Part shown: piece after piece, positions 34,201-44,900 of the stretch
Layout: each line of letters opens with the position of its first letter
Numbering within the stretch: the stretch's first letter is position 1
NCBI GenBank assembly: GCA_946902875.1
Contig: OX336342.1
Coordinates: 10,037,523-10,101,522, forward strand
DNA from: Nematopogon swammerdamellus
Taxonomy: Eukaryota > Arthropoda > Insecta > Lepidoptera > Adelidae
Reading direction: 5' to 3'
DNA: 64,000 nucleotides
Program-made: the position numbers and the translations under genes
Notes under the pieces: generated by a model
What the model was told of the DNA's origin: nothing
Seen by the model: the letters and a program-made list of their open reading frames with translations, nothing else
Database searches by the model: none

Positions 34201-37200
34201 ATTATCAAAATTAGAGAACACTGAACAGGTAGACCATGGAAGTCTGAATTGAATCCTTATTTAATATAAGGCCGACTGACGAACATATCACCATCCTTCC
34301 TTTCTACAAGGCTTCGTACAAGGCTTTCTTTTTCATCAGAATCCTAAAACACAGGGAAGCAAAGCAAAGTACTAGTATAGATAAGTGCTGTGCAGATTAT
34401 ACAAAACCTCTGTCACCGTCTACCCGGAGCGGCCCAGCCTCGCTCGGAGACACTCTCACGAACTCATAAGCCGGCGAGCTGGTCGGAAGACGCACGGCGG
34501 CGCGCCACGGACCTGCCACGTAACCTGCGAACTTGTTACTGTATTGTGGCTTCACGTATCTGCTGCAATAATAAACAACTGTTTTATTAGTCTGCCTTGC
34601 TCGAACAGTTAAATCAATATAATGGCGTATAGGTGATAATAATATCCTTATACCTAGACCTAGATGGTTCTGTCTGAGTAATGAAACGTTCTAGGAACAC
34701 TGCTGAGGGCGACAACTCGGTGCTTACATCTTTTTACAGACGTATCAAGTCTGCTCGATTGGTTTTTGCTTCGAGGAAAAAAATATTTTTGAAAGAAAAA
34801 TAGGCTACTAGGAGAACAACAGGACATGCAACAAGGTTCCAGATTCCTTTCTGAACAAACCTATGGGTGGCGTGGTTTTTGTATAATACGTAGGGGGCTC
34901 TGTTGGAGGCTGCTTGCACAAACCGCTGCGGAGGTGCTGCCCAGTTCGGCCGCAAGACCGAAGCGCCTGGTCGGAACACGGCCTGAGCTGGAGACCGACT
35001 CTTAGGGCCCAGTGACATGATGCGGCTGTATGCAGCGCCGCGAGACGCGCACATCATCAAACACACCAATACGCGACACCACACCTCCTGAAATAGACGA
35101 CATTCAAAATACCTACAGTTTGTTTTTAAGAATGTTAATTAAATTCTGCATCCAAGCTCCATTTCTCTAATTTATAAATGCATTATTCAGGGACACAAAT
35201 AAATGGAGAGACGAATAAACTCAGTTCTGAATAACTGATCTTTGTAGATTGAACTCAGTTCAAAGTTCAGCATTACTTGTTACTCTGATCTGACGAACGG
35301 GCGGACCAGAGTGAACACATTTTCGGAAGGCGTTCGCCTGGGGATCACAGTTGTTTGGAGTGATTAGTTAGCCGCGCTAACTTTACACAGCAAATTCGCT
35401 CGACTTCTGCAAAAACTTACTACACTCTGACAAAAAGAAGCGAAGGCGCGGCAACGAGTAGATACCGCTAAACAAGTCTAGCTAGACGCTGCTGTGTGGG
35501 AAACGTTTTCTGAGAAGTTCTTCCAACGTTTTCTTGATTAGTTTCAACTACTTGCCGAAAAGGCTTAAATTCAATATTTATTTTCATTTTAAAAATGTCA
35601 AGATCATTATAAGACTTCGACTTATCGAAGGACCATTAATTATGCCTGTTTAAATATTCATGCATCAATGCAATTATTGCATTTGTCGTGTTGTCAAGGA
35701 GTTGTGGAGGAGTGAAATTGCGTGAAAACTTGTGGCCTACCTATTTGAGTTTCTCCTTCTAATGCGTCTAATATTATTGAGAAATGGCATAGCAAAATTT
35801 TCCTACAATTAAGTATCTCCCACGGAGTTTATTCATCTCGTTCGTGAGACACGACACGGCGCGAAATGGCAGGGCAGTCACACATTACGCTCTCGTTCTC
35901 TACTCGATTTCGAGCTGAGACCAATTAGTGCAGCAGCGGCAAATTTTACGAGAGAAAAAAAAATATTGGGTTGATTGAATAATATGTTTACACGAGAACA
36001 TTAGGTACTACGTTTTGCCATGGAATCAAATGACATGTCTTACCCGAACGGAAAATAGTGGCGAGGTATTCACTGGAGTTTGAGCGTAACGTAAACGTGT
36101 TCCGGGAGAATTGCTCTACCTCAGAAAGTACAATAGCGAGGAGTATGTTTGTATTACCTTGATATAGAAGAAGGATGCGCAAGTAATGGGCGTGTGTTAT
36201 ATTTAGTATTATTGATATTTTAAGATCTGGTAATACCTACGAAGACATATGTGAAGTGAAATGTGCTTAGCGTGCACAGCGCGTCGAGTTTTTGCTATAA
36301 CAGCGAAGTATTCGCCTGCATCTAACGGTGCTCCATGCCTAATGGCTGCGCGTGCGCCTGTGGTTACAGTAAATCATCTGTGCGTGTCGGGGCTGGGTTA
36401 GCTGGTCAAGTGCTAGGCCGCAGCTTGGGACACCTCTTTTGGGCACAGCCACCCGTGCCCGTTGTCCATAAAAAGGTCTTTTCAGAGAGAATGGGTAAAG
36501 TTCCAATAAATTCAAAATCTCTTTGAATACTGGTTCGCAGTCTTAGATTTGTCTAAAATACGATGGATTAGCTTCTTTTCATTTTAATTATTTACAGTTT
36601 TATTTCGAGAACAAAACGTTTACAATTTTATGGCCCGGAAAATTAAACTAAAATCTAATGTTTCCATACACACAAGTCTTAAAAGTGTTCTAGGTGCTTC
36701 ATATAAGTTACATTTTATTATGTATAGGTATCACGGATTCATTCATTATTCGAAGACCACTTTCTCTAAATGCAAATTCTCAGAACATGATAATAGCAAT
36801 TAATTCGTCTAGTTATATAGTGAGTTATATGCTCTGAATAGCTAATTTGCTCACTATCATTTATCGTGCAGTATGTGAAATTCAATAGCAAAAGGTAGGT
36901 ACCTACCCATAATAATAAATAAGCATCCCATAAGCATAGTTAAATGCATATCATAAGATAAGATAATGAATAACAGAGGTCGACCGGCGAGGAGAACGGC
37001 CGTCACCGAACCCTGTTCTGTGGTACATCCGTTCATAACTATGGGTATGGACTGCAGATATTTTTGGGATGTTGAGAAAAAACTAATGAACTCCGTGTCT
37101 AAATAATTACAAATAGATTTTGTGAACTAAATTCAGATTTAGTTCAGAAAATCTACCCAAGTACCTCTACAGAAGTACCCAGTAAATTATCTAAGATTTT

Positions 37201-37260
37201 ATTTAATAAAAACCACTAGAACGCGAAAACCTACATTCACACAAACACACTCACCTTCAT
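31017..37260 (-). CDS. Unrecognised secreted protein, 8 coding exons, 671 aa
   Basis: Exons in transcript order 37260-37255, 35087-34861, 34562-34408, 33842-33733, 33542-33429, 32711-32571, 32453-31410 and 31235-31017 total 2016 nt. All internal boundaries have GT/AG and matching phase (0,2,1,0,0,0,0). Exon 1 encodes only Met-Lys. Residues 1-22 form a signal peptide (MKEVWCRVLVCLMMCASRGA then AYS). The rest has no transmembrane segment. Residues 252-599 are Thr/Ser/Glu-rich with five N-glycosylation sequons and an RRRP basic site. RLYSNYETT and RIYASYESS form an internal motif pair. The C terminus is acidic (IFEYEE). No known domain was recognised. The tiny first exon and signal peptide resemble insect cuticle or extracellular-matrix genes, which is inference only. 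Confidence 0.85.
31410..32453 (-). CDS. Secreted protein gene, exon 7 (large)
   Basis: Acceptor TTGTTTCCAG|GGATTT, donor GAAGAG|GTTGGT, exactly 348 codons. Holds NES, NIT, NFT and two NKT sequons, a Thr/Val-rich region and the paired RLYSNYE/RIYASYE motifs. An apparent longer frame beginning at 32507 runs into the intron and is not real. Confidence 0.9.
32571..32711 (-). CDS. Secreted protein gene, exon 6
   Basis: Acceptor ATGACTCCAG|TCACTG, donor CTACAG|GTAGTC, 47 codons, phase 0 at both ends. Reads SLASPELLELMRNSAQQFQL then ADTYTLPILHQPQLLRHTAL, a Leu/Gln-rich amphipathic stretch. The longest open frame over this exon is in a different, wrong frame. Confidence 0.8.
32858..33200. mobile_element. 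RTE-type LINE remnants and a poly-C tract
   Basis: 32858-32950 reads GGTCCACTGCTGGCCATAGG and CATCTATTCACTCCCGGCTA, a common 3' segment of lepidopteran RTE-like repeats in reverse. 32990-33150 reads forward as IAKQISKLKLQWA, the RTE C-terminal motif. A run of 21 C at 33155-33175 follows. All within an intron of the secreted-protein gene. Confidence 0.5.
33429..33542 (-). CDS. Secreted protein gene, exon 5
   Basis: Acceptor TTCTGTTCACAG|ACTAAG, donor GCGCCT|GTAAGA, 38 codons, phase 0 at both ends. Reads TKMYEVTEKTIDPLNFDISS then RFVASALGPQPFTFAKAP. Found by splice sites and frame, being too short to stand out as an open frame. Confidence 0.8.
33733..33842 (-). CDS. Secreted protein gene, exon 4
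   Basis: Acceptor CACTGCACAG|GTCCAA, donor AATAAG|GTAAGA. Phase 1 in, phase 0 out. Reads (G)PMYTIPAPNLSLADKPIVVM then DAHLEHTTASSELLNK, with one NLS sequon. Confidence 0.8.
34408..34562 (-). CDS. Secreted protein gene, exon 3
   Basis: Acceptor ATTATTGCAG|CAGATA, donor GACAGAG|GTTTTG. Phase 2 in, phase 1 out, matching both neighbours. Reads RYVKPQYSNKFAGYVAGPWR then AAVRLPTSSPAYEFVRVSPS. Confidence 0.82.
34861..35087 (-). CDS. Secreted protein gene, exon 2 (signal peptide)
   Basis: Acceptor GTCTATTTCAG|GAGGTG, donor ACCCATAG|GTTTGT. Begins EVWCRVLVCLMMCASRGAAY, the hydrophobic core and cleavage region of the signal peptide. The open frame here starts with GTG, not ATG, which shows that the initiator lies in another exon. 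Confidence 0.85.
37255..37260 (-). CDS. Secreted protein gene, exon 1 (Met-Lys)
   Basis: AAAAATGAAG|GTGAGTGTG on the minus strand gives a two-codon coding exon with a consensus donor. Phase 0 matches exon 2 2.2 kb away. A first exon coding just a few residues before the signal peptide is common in insect cuticular protein genes. Confidence 0.65.
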
Positions 37261-37439
37261 TTTTAGCTTCCACACAAATCAATGTTTACAAACAAGCACT
37301 TCACAAAATCACCGTCACAGAATCAATATTCCGGATCACCGCAACACGAAAAACAGGCTCGCACCGCTACCTCGCGCTGTCCATCTGGCTACTGGTTCGC
37401 TCCACGAATAGCCGTTACATTTCTAACTCTCTCAGCTGG

Positions 37440-37460
37440 TTTGTACGATATAGAACCTCT
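37440..37460 (-). promoter_or_regulatory. Possible TATA-type promoter of the secreted protein gene
   Basis: The minus strand reads GGTTCTATATCGTAC about 190 bases upstream of the ATG in exon 1. A start ~30 bases downstream would give a ~160-base leader. No clear arthropod initiator was found, so this is weak. Confidence 0.25.
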
Positions 37461-39230
37461 CCTCTCCACGCTAGAGGTGATAGCTACGAGTCTATCTATC
37501 CACTTGAACTGCCTCAAATTATAGTAGCAACCTGCAGAGCAAGCTATGGATAGAGTATGAGGTGCATTGAATTTTTCTTTCGTTCAAATCGCACAACGAA
37601 GCGTTTTTTTAAACGGAACGTTTAGACTTCTTTCGAATTTCTAACGGTTTTTCGCATTCAGTCGAAAGTTCAGATTCAGATCGCACAACGACGAAGTTTT
37701 GCGTTTTGCATTTCACATTTTCCCAGTAGCATCCAGTAGGTTTCCGCGTGTATTCGAAAGTATAATGTTGGGTTTATTTTGTAGTCCCCACAGTTTTGTG
37801 GTCAAAATTGTCCCGCGGTCCGACCGTAGTGGTGGCCGTAAGCGTTCTGGGGTCCGAAATAGGTCACACCCGTGCTATATACGCACCCCCCGCTTGCTCC
37901 CGTCATGCTTCACGTGAGGAGATCGAAATGTTCTGATTGCAAGCGTGTAATTGCGTCTATTTGCCGCTGGTGGAGGCAACACGAAGCGCTTCGGCGGACC
38001 ATGTGGTGTGTCAGCAATCACCGTCAGCAACGCGATTGACGCTTCGACAGCAGAGTTTAGATCGGTGATGCTGTGGACTTGTTAGTTGCATTGCCATACA
38101 TATTTCATGAAGTTCAATTGACAATTTCATCAGAATACTGTGCGTTGTTGTCATGTCAGTTTTGAGAAAATAATCTTCTTAGCATACCTAATGCTGGAAT
38201 TCGTTTTCATCGCATTGTTGGCTTTAAATAAAACTTTGAAAAAGTCGGTTTAGGTAAGAAGTATATAACACAAACTTGGCTATGAGAAAATAGAAGCCAG
38301 CTGCTGGCTTCTAACTTATTATAAGGTTTATATTATATATTTATAGGTTTATATTATAAGGATTGTTATAAGGTGATGCACATTCGACTAATGTCTTAAC
38401 TGATAGTTACATTGGTAAGCGCACACATATGTGATCTTGAAAAGTGCTTTCAAAAATAGGTTTAATTATTGTAGTAGTAGTACGGTGGAAGTTTCGTAAA
38501 GCCTTGGCCTGGGCGCATGACTGGGTCCTAGCGGTCCTGGTGCCGAAACGGTTATCTAGAGCGGCTAACATTTTTCTTCTGCCATCAGCTTTAATTACGA
38601 TACCTACTTGCATAATACAAACGCTTCAGCTTGACATTGCTGAAATGGATTATACTTAACATAGATTTAGCAGCTTGAAAAAGTATACAGTAAGTAAGTT
38701 AAAGCGAAGCGTGTTTTCTTTGTTATAGACAACTGGTCAATGCACCTATGAGAGGTCATGTTAAAATTATTAACATCGAACATTCCAAGAACGAAGCAGC
38801 TTCCTGGAGTCGGCAACCCGCCGCCGCCGCGGCGCGGTGGGCAGTGCAGGCTCTATGTTTTCACTTCACTTTCCACAAAGCTGCTGCTCTACCATTATAG
38901 TATTAATGGCCTACCTACCTATTAGTGCGTCGGCGCAATGAGAACATGTCACTAACCTCAGCACCGCCACTGCCGCCGCACCCCCCAACGTCGTTCAATA
39001 CCAACTTTACTTACCAGATAATAATATGTGAATGTTCGACACAGGAAGATTATGTAGCAAATATTTCCCGTTTGCTGCAGTAAATAAGTAGGTACCTAGC
39101 TGCCCGAGAAATAAATAGAGCCACACCTGTCTGCCATGAGGTAGGCAGTCCTGACCTGACGCTTGACCAAACATGTACTAGCAACATCTATTAAAAACTA
39201 AGTACCACGACATTTAAAAAAAAAAATTTT
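37461..39230. other. Gene-free stretch
   Basis: No coding exon recognised. A short GC-rich block lies at 38815-38850 (CCGCCGCCGCCGCGGCGCGG). Otherwise unremarkable AT-rich sequence upstream of the secreted-protein gene. Confidence 0.4.
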
Positions 39231-39231
39231 T

Positions 39232-39395
39232 TTTGTTTTTTTATGGAAACTGACACGGTTGGCTACATCACCTACAACCACCTAGTCATATAAGAAGGGA
39301 GTCATATCCCTTAGTCGCCTTTTACGACATACACGGGAAGAGATGCAGTGGGGCTATTCTTTTAAAGTACCGGCCCCACACGATCATGATGCATC
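39232..39395 (-). mobile_element. SINE family B, partial reverse copy
   Basis: Plus strand reads TTTATGGAAACTGACACGGT then TGGCTACATCACCTACAA. It jumps to TCATATCCCTTAGTCGCC and GTACCGGCCCCACACGAT, so the middle of the unit is deleted. Confidence 0.6.
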
Positions 39396-40400
39396 ATTTT
39401 AGTGTGTAGGTATGTCCTTAAGTTGATTATTGTAAGTGAATCTTACTTTTACTCAAATTGTCAAAATTTTACAATCACCGCGATCTCCCCCAACCTTGGA
39501 CTTGATCGCGAACTGGTGTCGATGATTTGTGCCGTCTCAACCGTGAAGCGATTAATTTAATCCATTTGCTTGCGTGCCAGAGTCGTTCTGCTCTAGAATC
39601 TGCCCGACCGTTAAGAAAATCTCACTTTCAACGAGTTCTTCGACCAATTGATTCGATCAACATCCAAGAGTATGTTCACTGGACAACGAACCGATTACAC
39701 CTGTCAGAAAAACTGCAGCGATGATAGGAGAAATGGTGGCTAAGTATTTTACGCAATATTACGATAGAGTAGCATTTGCTTTTGGTTCCATCTCTCCTTA
39801 GCTACAGTCTACCTACCCCAACGGCGATAACTACCCCAACTAGGCTACCACCTACTAAGAGCATGGGCAAATCCCTTCTTTACCTACAGTTTTACGCCAG
39901 TTCGGAAAAGTGAAGCAGCAGATGTAGGTATAAAATTGTTTTAAATTTTTTTATCAGTAAATCTCATAGTTGCACGTCGAACGTATTTGAACCAACTAGT
40001 GCGACGCCAATCCGCTCCGACCATCCGCTCCTTAGGGATGGGGAAAAAATCCTCCCTCCTACCCAACGAGCAGATAAATTTTTTTTCATAGGTAATCATC
40101 TTGCTGTCATCTAGTACGAATGTAATCGCAGTGGAATGGAGTGTAACCGCACTGGCATTGGCTAATGTCGATGGTATAATGCGGGACGCAACTCGAGCCC
40201 CGGTATCCGCTTTCCATCCTCTACGGAACCTGTCTGTAGAACCGCTCGCAGCAATTTGTCGAGTGTTGTTAATAGGTTTCCCTTCGCTATTAGCGCTCTT
40301 CCTCAGAGGGTACTTCTTGGGTGTAGAATATCGATTGGAAAACTTGTTGATATTTCTTTGAGTTCAATAAATAGTCGAAATGTATGACAAAAATAAAAGG

Positions 40401-40595
40401 TCATTCAGTCGGCGTGTATCCTTCCACAGCTGGACATACATATCTCAAATGTTCCTCCAGTCCTCCCGGCCTTCAGGAACCACTACTTTCTGCCGACGAC
40501 GTACTTGATGTCGTCGTCCCACGGCGGGTGGTCATCCCACACTCCGTTTTCCTGTCCACAGCCACCAGTTTAGGACACGGTTACTTCAAAAGTCC
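40401..40595 (-). mobile_element. RTE-type LINE 3' fragment
   Basis: A reverse copy of the 30.0-kb RTE segment with small deletions. Plus-strand landmarks are CTCCAGTCCTCCCGGCCTTC, TACTTGATGTCGTCGTCCCA and CACTCCGTTTTCCTGTCCAC. Confidence 0.65.
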
Positions 40596-40811
40596 AAATA
40601 AAAAGTACCGCCAGTGAAAATGTAAGACAGTTTTAAACACTTGTAAGAGTGAACATGATGAACATGTACATGAAAAGTTGTGTACAAAACATTTTGCGAT
40701 TGTTTTACAGCGCCAAAAAAACCTTTCATCCTTTCATAAGTACACCAAATGCACACTTTATTTAGTCGAACACCATTGTCGTGTGGTCTCTGATGAAATT
40801 ATTTTCCGCTC

Positions 40812-40965
40812 TTTAGTGTCCACCAGGCGGGACGCCGACATCATGTAAGTCGGCGGAAAGCAGTGCATCCGTACCGCTGAAGGCCGGGAGGACGGACTGG
40901 AGGAAAATTTGAGAGACGGTGTCCAACAGTGGACACATACACGATGACTAACTGGCAGACACGGA
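40812..40965 (+). mobile_element. RTE-type LINE 3' fragment, opposite orientation
   Basis: Forward copy of the same segment (GTAAGTCGGCGGAAAGCAGT, GGCCGGGAGGACGGACTGGA, ACGGTGTCCAACAGTGGACA). Together with the reverse copy ~230 bases away it makes a spaced inverted pair. Confidence 0.6.
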
Positions 40966-41749
40966 TGTTCCAAAATGTGCCTGTTTGAATTGAAATTCCT
41001 CAAGATAATTGCAGCCTCATGCCGAACTCGCCTTGCTTGGAAATATTGAGGCTGCGTCACGATACGTTGGCTTGTTGCCTGCTCCACAACCTCAGGCAGT
41101 CGCCAACAATATCTTTGGAAACGAGGTACAGGTACATACAGATAACGATGGAAGAAGAGTCGAGTTTTGATATGTTTTGTTTGACGTTGAATTGTCTTAA
41201 ATTTTGCGTTGTATGAGTGACTAGACTATAGTGCGGCTCACGGGCGAATTCAAGAAACGGATATCATGTCAGCTTTAATTCCAAGTAGGTAAGTTAGTTT
41301 TGGCGCTCCAGACTGAAAGTGATACGGCGTACTGGTCATACCTAAATATGCACCCGGAATAAATGCTCTTAGAATACACAAAACCAGGCCACGCGGCGGT
41401 GGTGTAGGGGTCAGATAGGATAGCTCAACGTTTTCTACGTAAAATTTGCGGTCGTATTAATGCAACCTTGTATTTTTAATGCTCACAAAGTTGATTTCCT
41501 CTTTCTATTTCGAAAAACTCATCGGTACAGACAGGCCGTTTTCAAACCTAAACTTCTTGCACCAGCGCCCACTTGGGTACCCGGAAACATTCTTGGCGAC
41601 TCACTACTACTCTGTCCTACATCAGAACTGAATTACTACGTAAGTACCTATGTACTGGCGGAAACGGAGCAAGGCGTGACGCTCGCACACCCTGGTTGAC
41701 GCTCACAACACAACATACGAGTGTTGCATCAGAGAATAAATTACAAATT

Positions 41750-42149
41750 TAAAAAACCCCCGACCCTTAAAAAGTCAAAAATAATTTTCGTTTACTCACT
41801 TAAAGGAGTCGGTAGACCGCTAAGTAAATTCCCGCGCAGCTCGGAGTTATTATATTTTATTTACTTAGCGGTCCCCTGACTCCTTTAAGTGAGTAAACGA
41901 AAATTATTTTTGACTTTTTAAGGGTCGGGGATTTTTTAAATTTGTAATTTAACTTTTATTTAAAGCTTTTTTAAAAAAACCGCATGAAAATCGGTCCACT
42001 TTTTAACATAATTAATTTTTTTATTACTTAATTACTTGATTACTTGATTACAAACATAGCTAAGAACCATCCCGATTAAACAAGCTTCCTAATAAAAAAA
42101 ACCGCATCCAAATCGGTCCGTCCGTTTGGGAGCTACGATGCCACAGACA

Positions 42150-42188
<39 letters not shown>

Positions 42189-42230
42189 AACTTATAACAC
42201 CCCTCCGTTTTTTTCGTCGGGGGTTAAAAA
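41750..42230. mobile_element. TIR element with long internal palindrome
   Basis: Ends AAAAAACCCCCGACCC and GTCGGGGGTTAAAAA are inverted. Within the left half, 41737-41955 is a palindrome with arms of roughly 90 bases (CTTAAAAAGTCAAAAATAAT to TACTTAGCGGTCCCCTGACT) around a short centre. The right half holds two copies of AAACCGCATNNAAATCGGTC and a (CA)n run at 42151-42184. No coding frame. Confidence 0.7.
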
Positions 42231-42756
42231 GGACAAAGAGTAATCCAAGAAAACTCTAAATGTTATTTTTTTTTAAATTTATTTACAAAAATTTAAGCGT
42301 AGAAAGTAATATAAATAGATTTACCTTACACTATTTACAAAAATTTCAAATTTATTTTAGAAAGTTGGTATTTAATTTTGTCTAAATTTAATATAATTTA
42401 AATTTTAACTTTTCTATCCTATTCTATTCTAATTATAACAACACGGCTCAACGAGTAGTTACACGATTACTATACGTATACTATATACATTGTAAAATAT
42501 AATATCTTATAGCACTTTCATTTCCTATTATCCTAAAATTTATAGACCAATTAAAATGCTTATGCCATTGAACATTTTACTATTTGTAGTAAACAATAGC
42601 TATTTGAATAATTGCACAGTTTGAGCATTTTTGATCCATTTTAATAGTTCACTTAGAATTTTGTCTACAATCTGCAGTGTTCAATATAATTTCAAACACA
42701 TCTATTTGACTAACACTCACAAGTTTTTCATGGGAAAAAATATGGTGTTTGGTGCA

Positions 42757-43209
42757 TACGGGGTGTTTCAGGATAGGCTTGAGAAACTTTGGGAATAGAA
42801 AGTACTATTATTAGACGAAAAAAAATCCTTATCACTCGAATTGAAATTCCGTATTTTTTTTCATAAAAATTTAAAATTGTAATAAAAACTCGATGGACAG
42901 TGAGTATGGGGAGATTTGGCAACGCTAGTCCAGTCCCCTTTTTTCTTTTTGTCATTCAAAATAAGCATTTGGAATTTACCTACATGCAGTTCAATTCTGC
43001 TAGCTAAGCCTGCAAGTTGTCATTTTATTTTTATTTAATAAAGGCGGATGTTAGCCGTCCACCAAATCTCGATTAAACGATTGTCACTAAAAAGTACTAT
43101 AAAATTACCGAGTTACCGGGAAATTAACGGGAAAAAGTTTCAGAGCTTTTCGTCTTCAAATATTCTTTCGAACCCTGAAGTTACGAAACCCTATCCTGAA
43201 ACACTGTAT
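42757..43209. mobile_element. TIR DNA element, compact copy
   Basis: Ends ATACGGGGTGTTTCAGGATA and CCCTATCCTGAAACACTGTAT. The interior matches the outer parts of the 14.7-16.4 kb copy without the 1.27-kb insertions and so serves as its uninterrupted reference. Confidence 0.75.
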
Positions 43210-43426
43210 ATTTTTTGAAGAAAATGCTTCCCCTTTTCTTATTTTGATATTATTTCCATACTAGGAATCCACAGATATCTCACAATACAAATTCTCCTAA
43301 TTAATCATTAGATACTCATACCTATGTATACCGTTTCTTTGTCAACACATTTTGCCTTTAGGAAATAATTTCTCCAAATCTACTATCACGGTAACTACGT
43401 AGAAGGTCAGGTAGACGTCATTACGT

Positions 43427-43603
43427 TCACCTACAGCACGCTACCGTCGTCGGCAGTGTTGTTAAATTGTAAATCGCCGCCAGAGGGCAAGGTAGCCTTC
43501 TGCTGGGACGGGGTGTCGGGTGGCTCTGAGAGTCCTCAGTAGTGATGGACGTTGAGTCCCTCGTGGAAGTGGATCTCCGGCCTAACTCCCGCTGGGGCCA
43601 ACT
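43427..43603 (-). CDS. Possible 3' exon of the Pro/Glu-rich secreted gene
   Basis: After ATTTATTGTTCGCAG the minus strand is open in two frames. One gives LAPAGVRPEIHFHEGLNVHH then Y and TGA (43536), followed in frame by 34 more sense codons to a TAG. The other gives a Thr/Ser-rich 58-residue frame to a TGA at 43427. The first would join in phase to a GAA|GTATGA donor at 43975 only if the AG at CAGAG is used. The second would join with the stronger CAG. Neither is proven, and the upstream exon has its own stop at 43969. Confidence 0.3.
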   Translation of the reverse strand, partial: SWPQRELGRRSTSTRDSTSITTEDSQSHPTPRPSRRLPCPLAAIYNLTTLPTTVACCR

Positions 43604-43968
43604 CTGCGAACAATAAATATGGCATGAGAACGTAGCGCAAACTGTACAACACCGTAGTCCTCTCCAAGGGAACTTGGTCTACACGAAATCTACTGCAAGT
43701 ATGAGGAAGGTATAACAAATGAGGGGCGAATTGAACTTGATTTATAATTTAAGATAGGTACTTATGTCAGTTTTGGAAGATGAACATTTTGTAAAACAAC
43801 GCTGATGATAACGAATGTATAAATAAGGTATAGAACACGTCACCATATGAACATGGCCTGGCCCGCGTCCACGCCTTTAGCTAGGGAAAGTTGTGCGAGA
43901 CCAGTTGGTAGCGGTGCAATGGTTTACCTGCACAGTCTACGTCTCTAGTCAGTCGGTCGGTCGTGCAG

Positions 43969-44900
43969 TCATACTTCTACTATTCGGTTGCCGCGCAGCA
44001 CGTATCGCGGCGACTTCTTGGAGGCGGCCGGCGTCGAGTCCTGCGTCTTGATCTCCGGTCGCGTCGTCGTCGTGGTCGTAGTCGTGGTCGTAGTCGCGGT
44101 CGGTCGGTCAGTCGTGTGCAGCGTCGCCTTCAGCACATCCAGCGCGCTCGAGGAGAGCAAGCCGACGGGTACAGGTGCGGGTGCGGGCTCGCGAGGGACG
44201 CCGGGGTTGAGATTTAGGAACATGGCGTTAGTGGTAAAGACGTCGGGAACAGCACCGCCGATCGCACGAGCGTCTAAGAGCGGCTTCGCTTGCGTCCGCA
44301 TGTGCTTAGCGAGCATTTCTCGGTACAGGTCGATGCCGTCGAACAGCGGGGCCTCGGCGGAGGAGCGTTGGAGTTGAGGGATCTTTTTCAGGTTCTCGGT
44401 GACCTTGTGGAGCTTTTGGAGAGTGAGGCTCTTGGGGCTCTTGTACTTATAGATCTTCCGACCCACGTCGTGCGGATCGTAGGAGGTGTGGTCTTCGTAG
44501 GGGTGGAAGTAGCTCTGCGCCGGCTCGCCGTACGAGTTGAGCGGAGTGCCCCACGAGCTTTCGGAATGTTGGGGCGGAGGCGGAGGTGGGAAGTGGACCG
44601 AGTTATGTTCTTCGACCGGGGGGTAATCGAGTTCGTGCCCGTGTTCGTGTTCGAGTTCCGGTTCGGGTTCGGGTTCGGGTTCGGGATCACCCTTGCCGAA
44701 GACGCTCTTGAGAGCCTTGAAGGCACTGAAGAGGAAGTTGGAGGGGGGCTCTAGAGCGGTGTGCGAGTCGGAGGCGGCGTGCGTGTGCGCGCCGTAGTAC
44801 GCGGGCGCGGGGCGCGGCTGGATGTGCGGGGAGTGGTCGGAGTCTAGAGGCCGCAGGAGGATGACGCCGGCGTGCAGCCCGCTCAGCGGCTTGCCGTGTC
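43969..44900 (-). CDS. Pro/Glu/Thr-rich gene, large 3' exon
   Basis: 932 nt, phase 1 in, 309 codons and TGA. The acceptor GTGACTGTGTGACAG|GACACG is the most 3' of six near-identical acceptors in the 107-bp array, and the only one from which the frame stays open past 35 codons. Plus-strand frames over the exon are shadows created by GC-rich codon use. Confidence 0.8.

Noticed and set aside
34734..34860. C-terminal extension of the signal-peptide exon (frame to 34734)
   Set aside because: The frame continues past a consensus donor (CATAG|GTTTGT). Splicing there joins exon 3 in phase and keeps a long downstream protein.
43988..44754. Plus-strand frames of 129 and 154 codons
   Set aside because: They are antisense shadows of the large Pro/Glu/Thr-rich minus-strand exon, whose splice phase and composition fit better.
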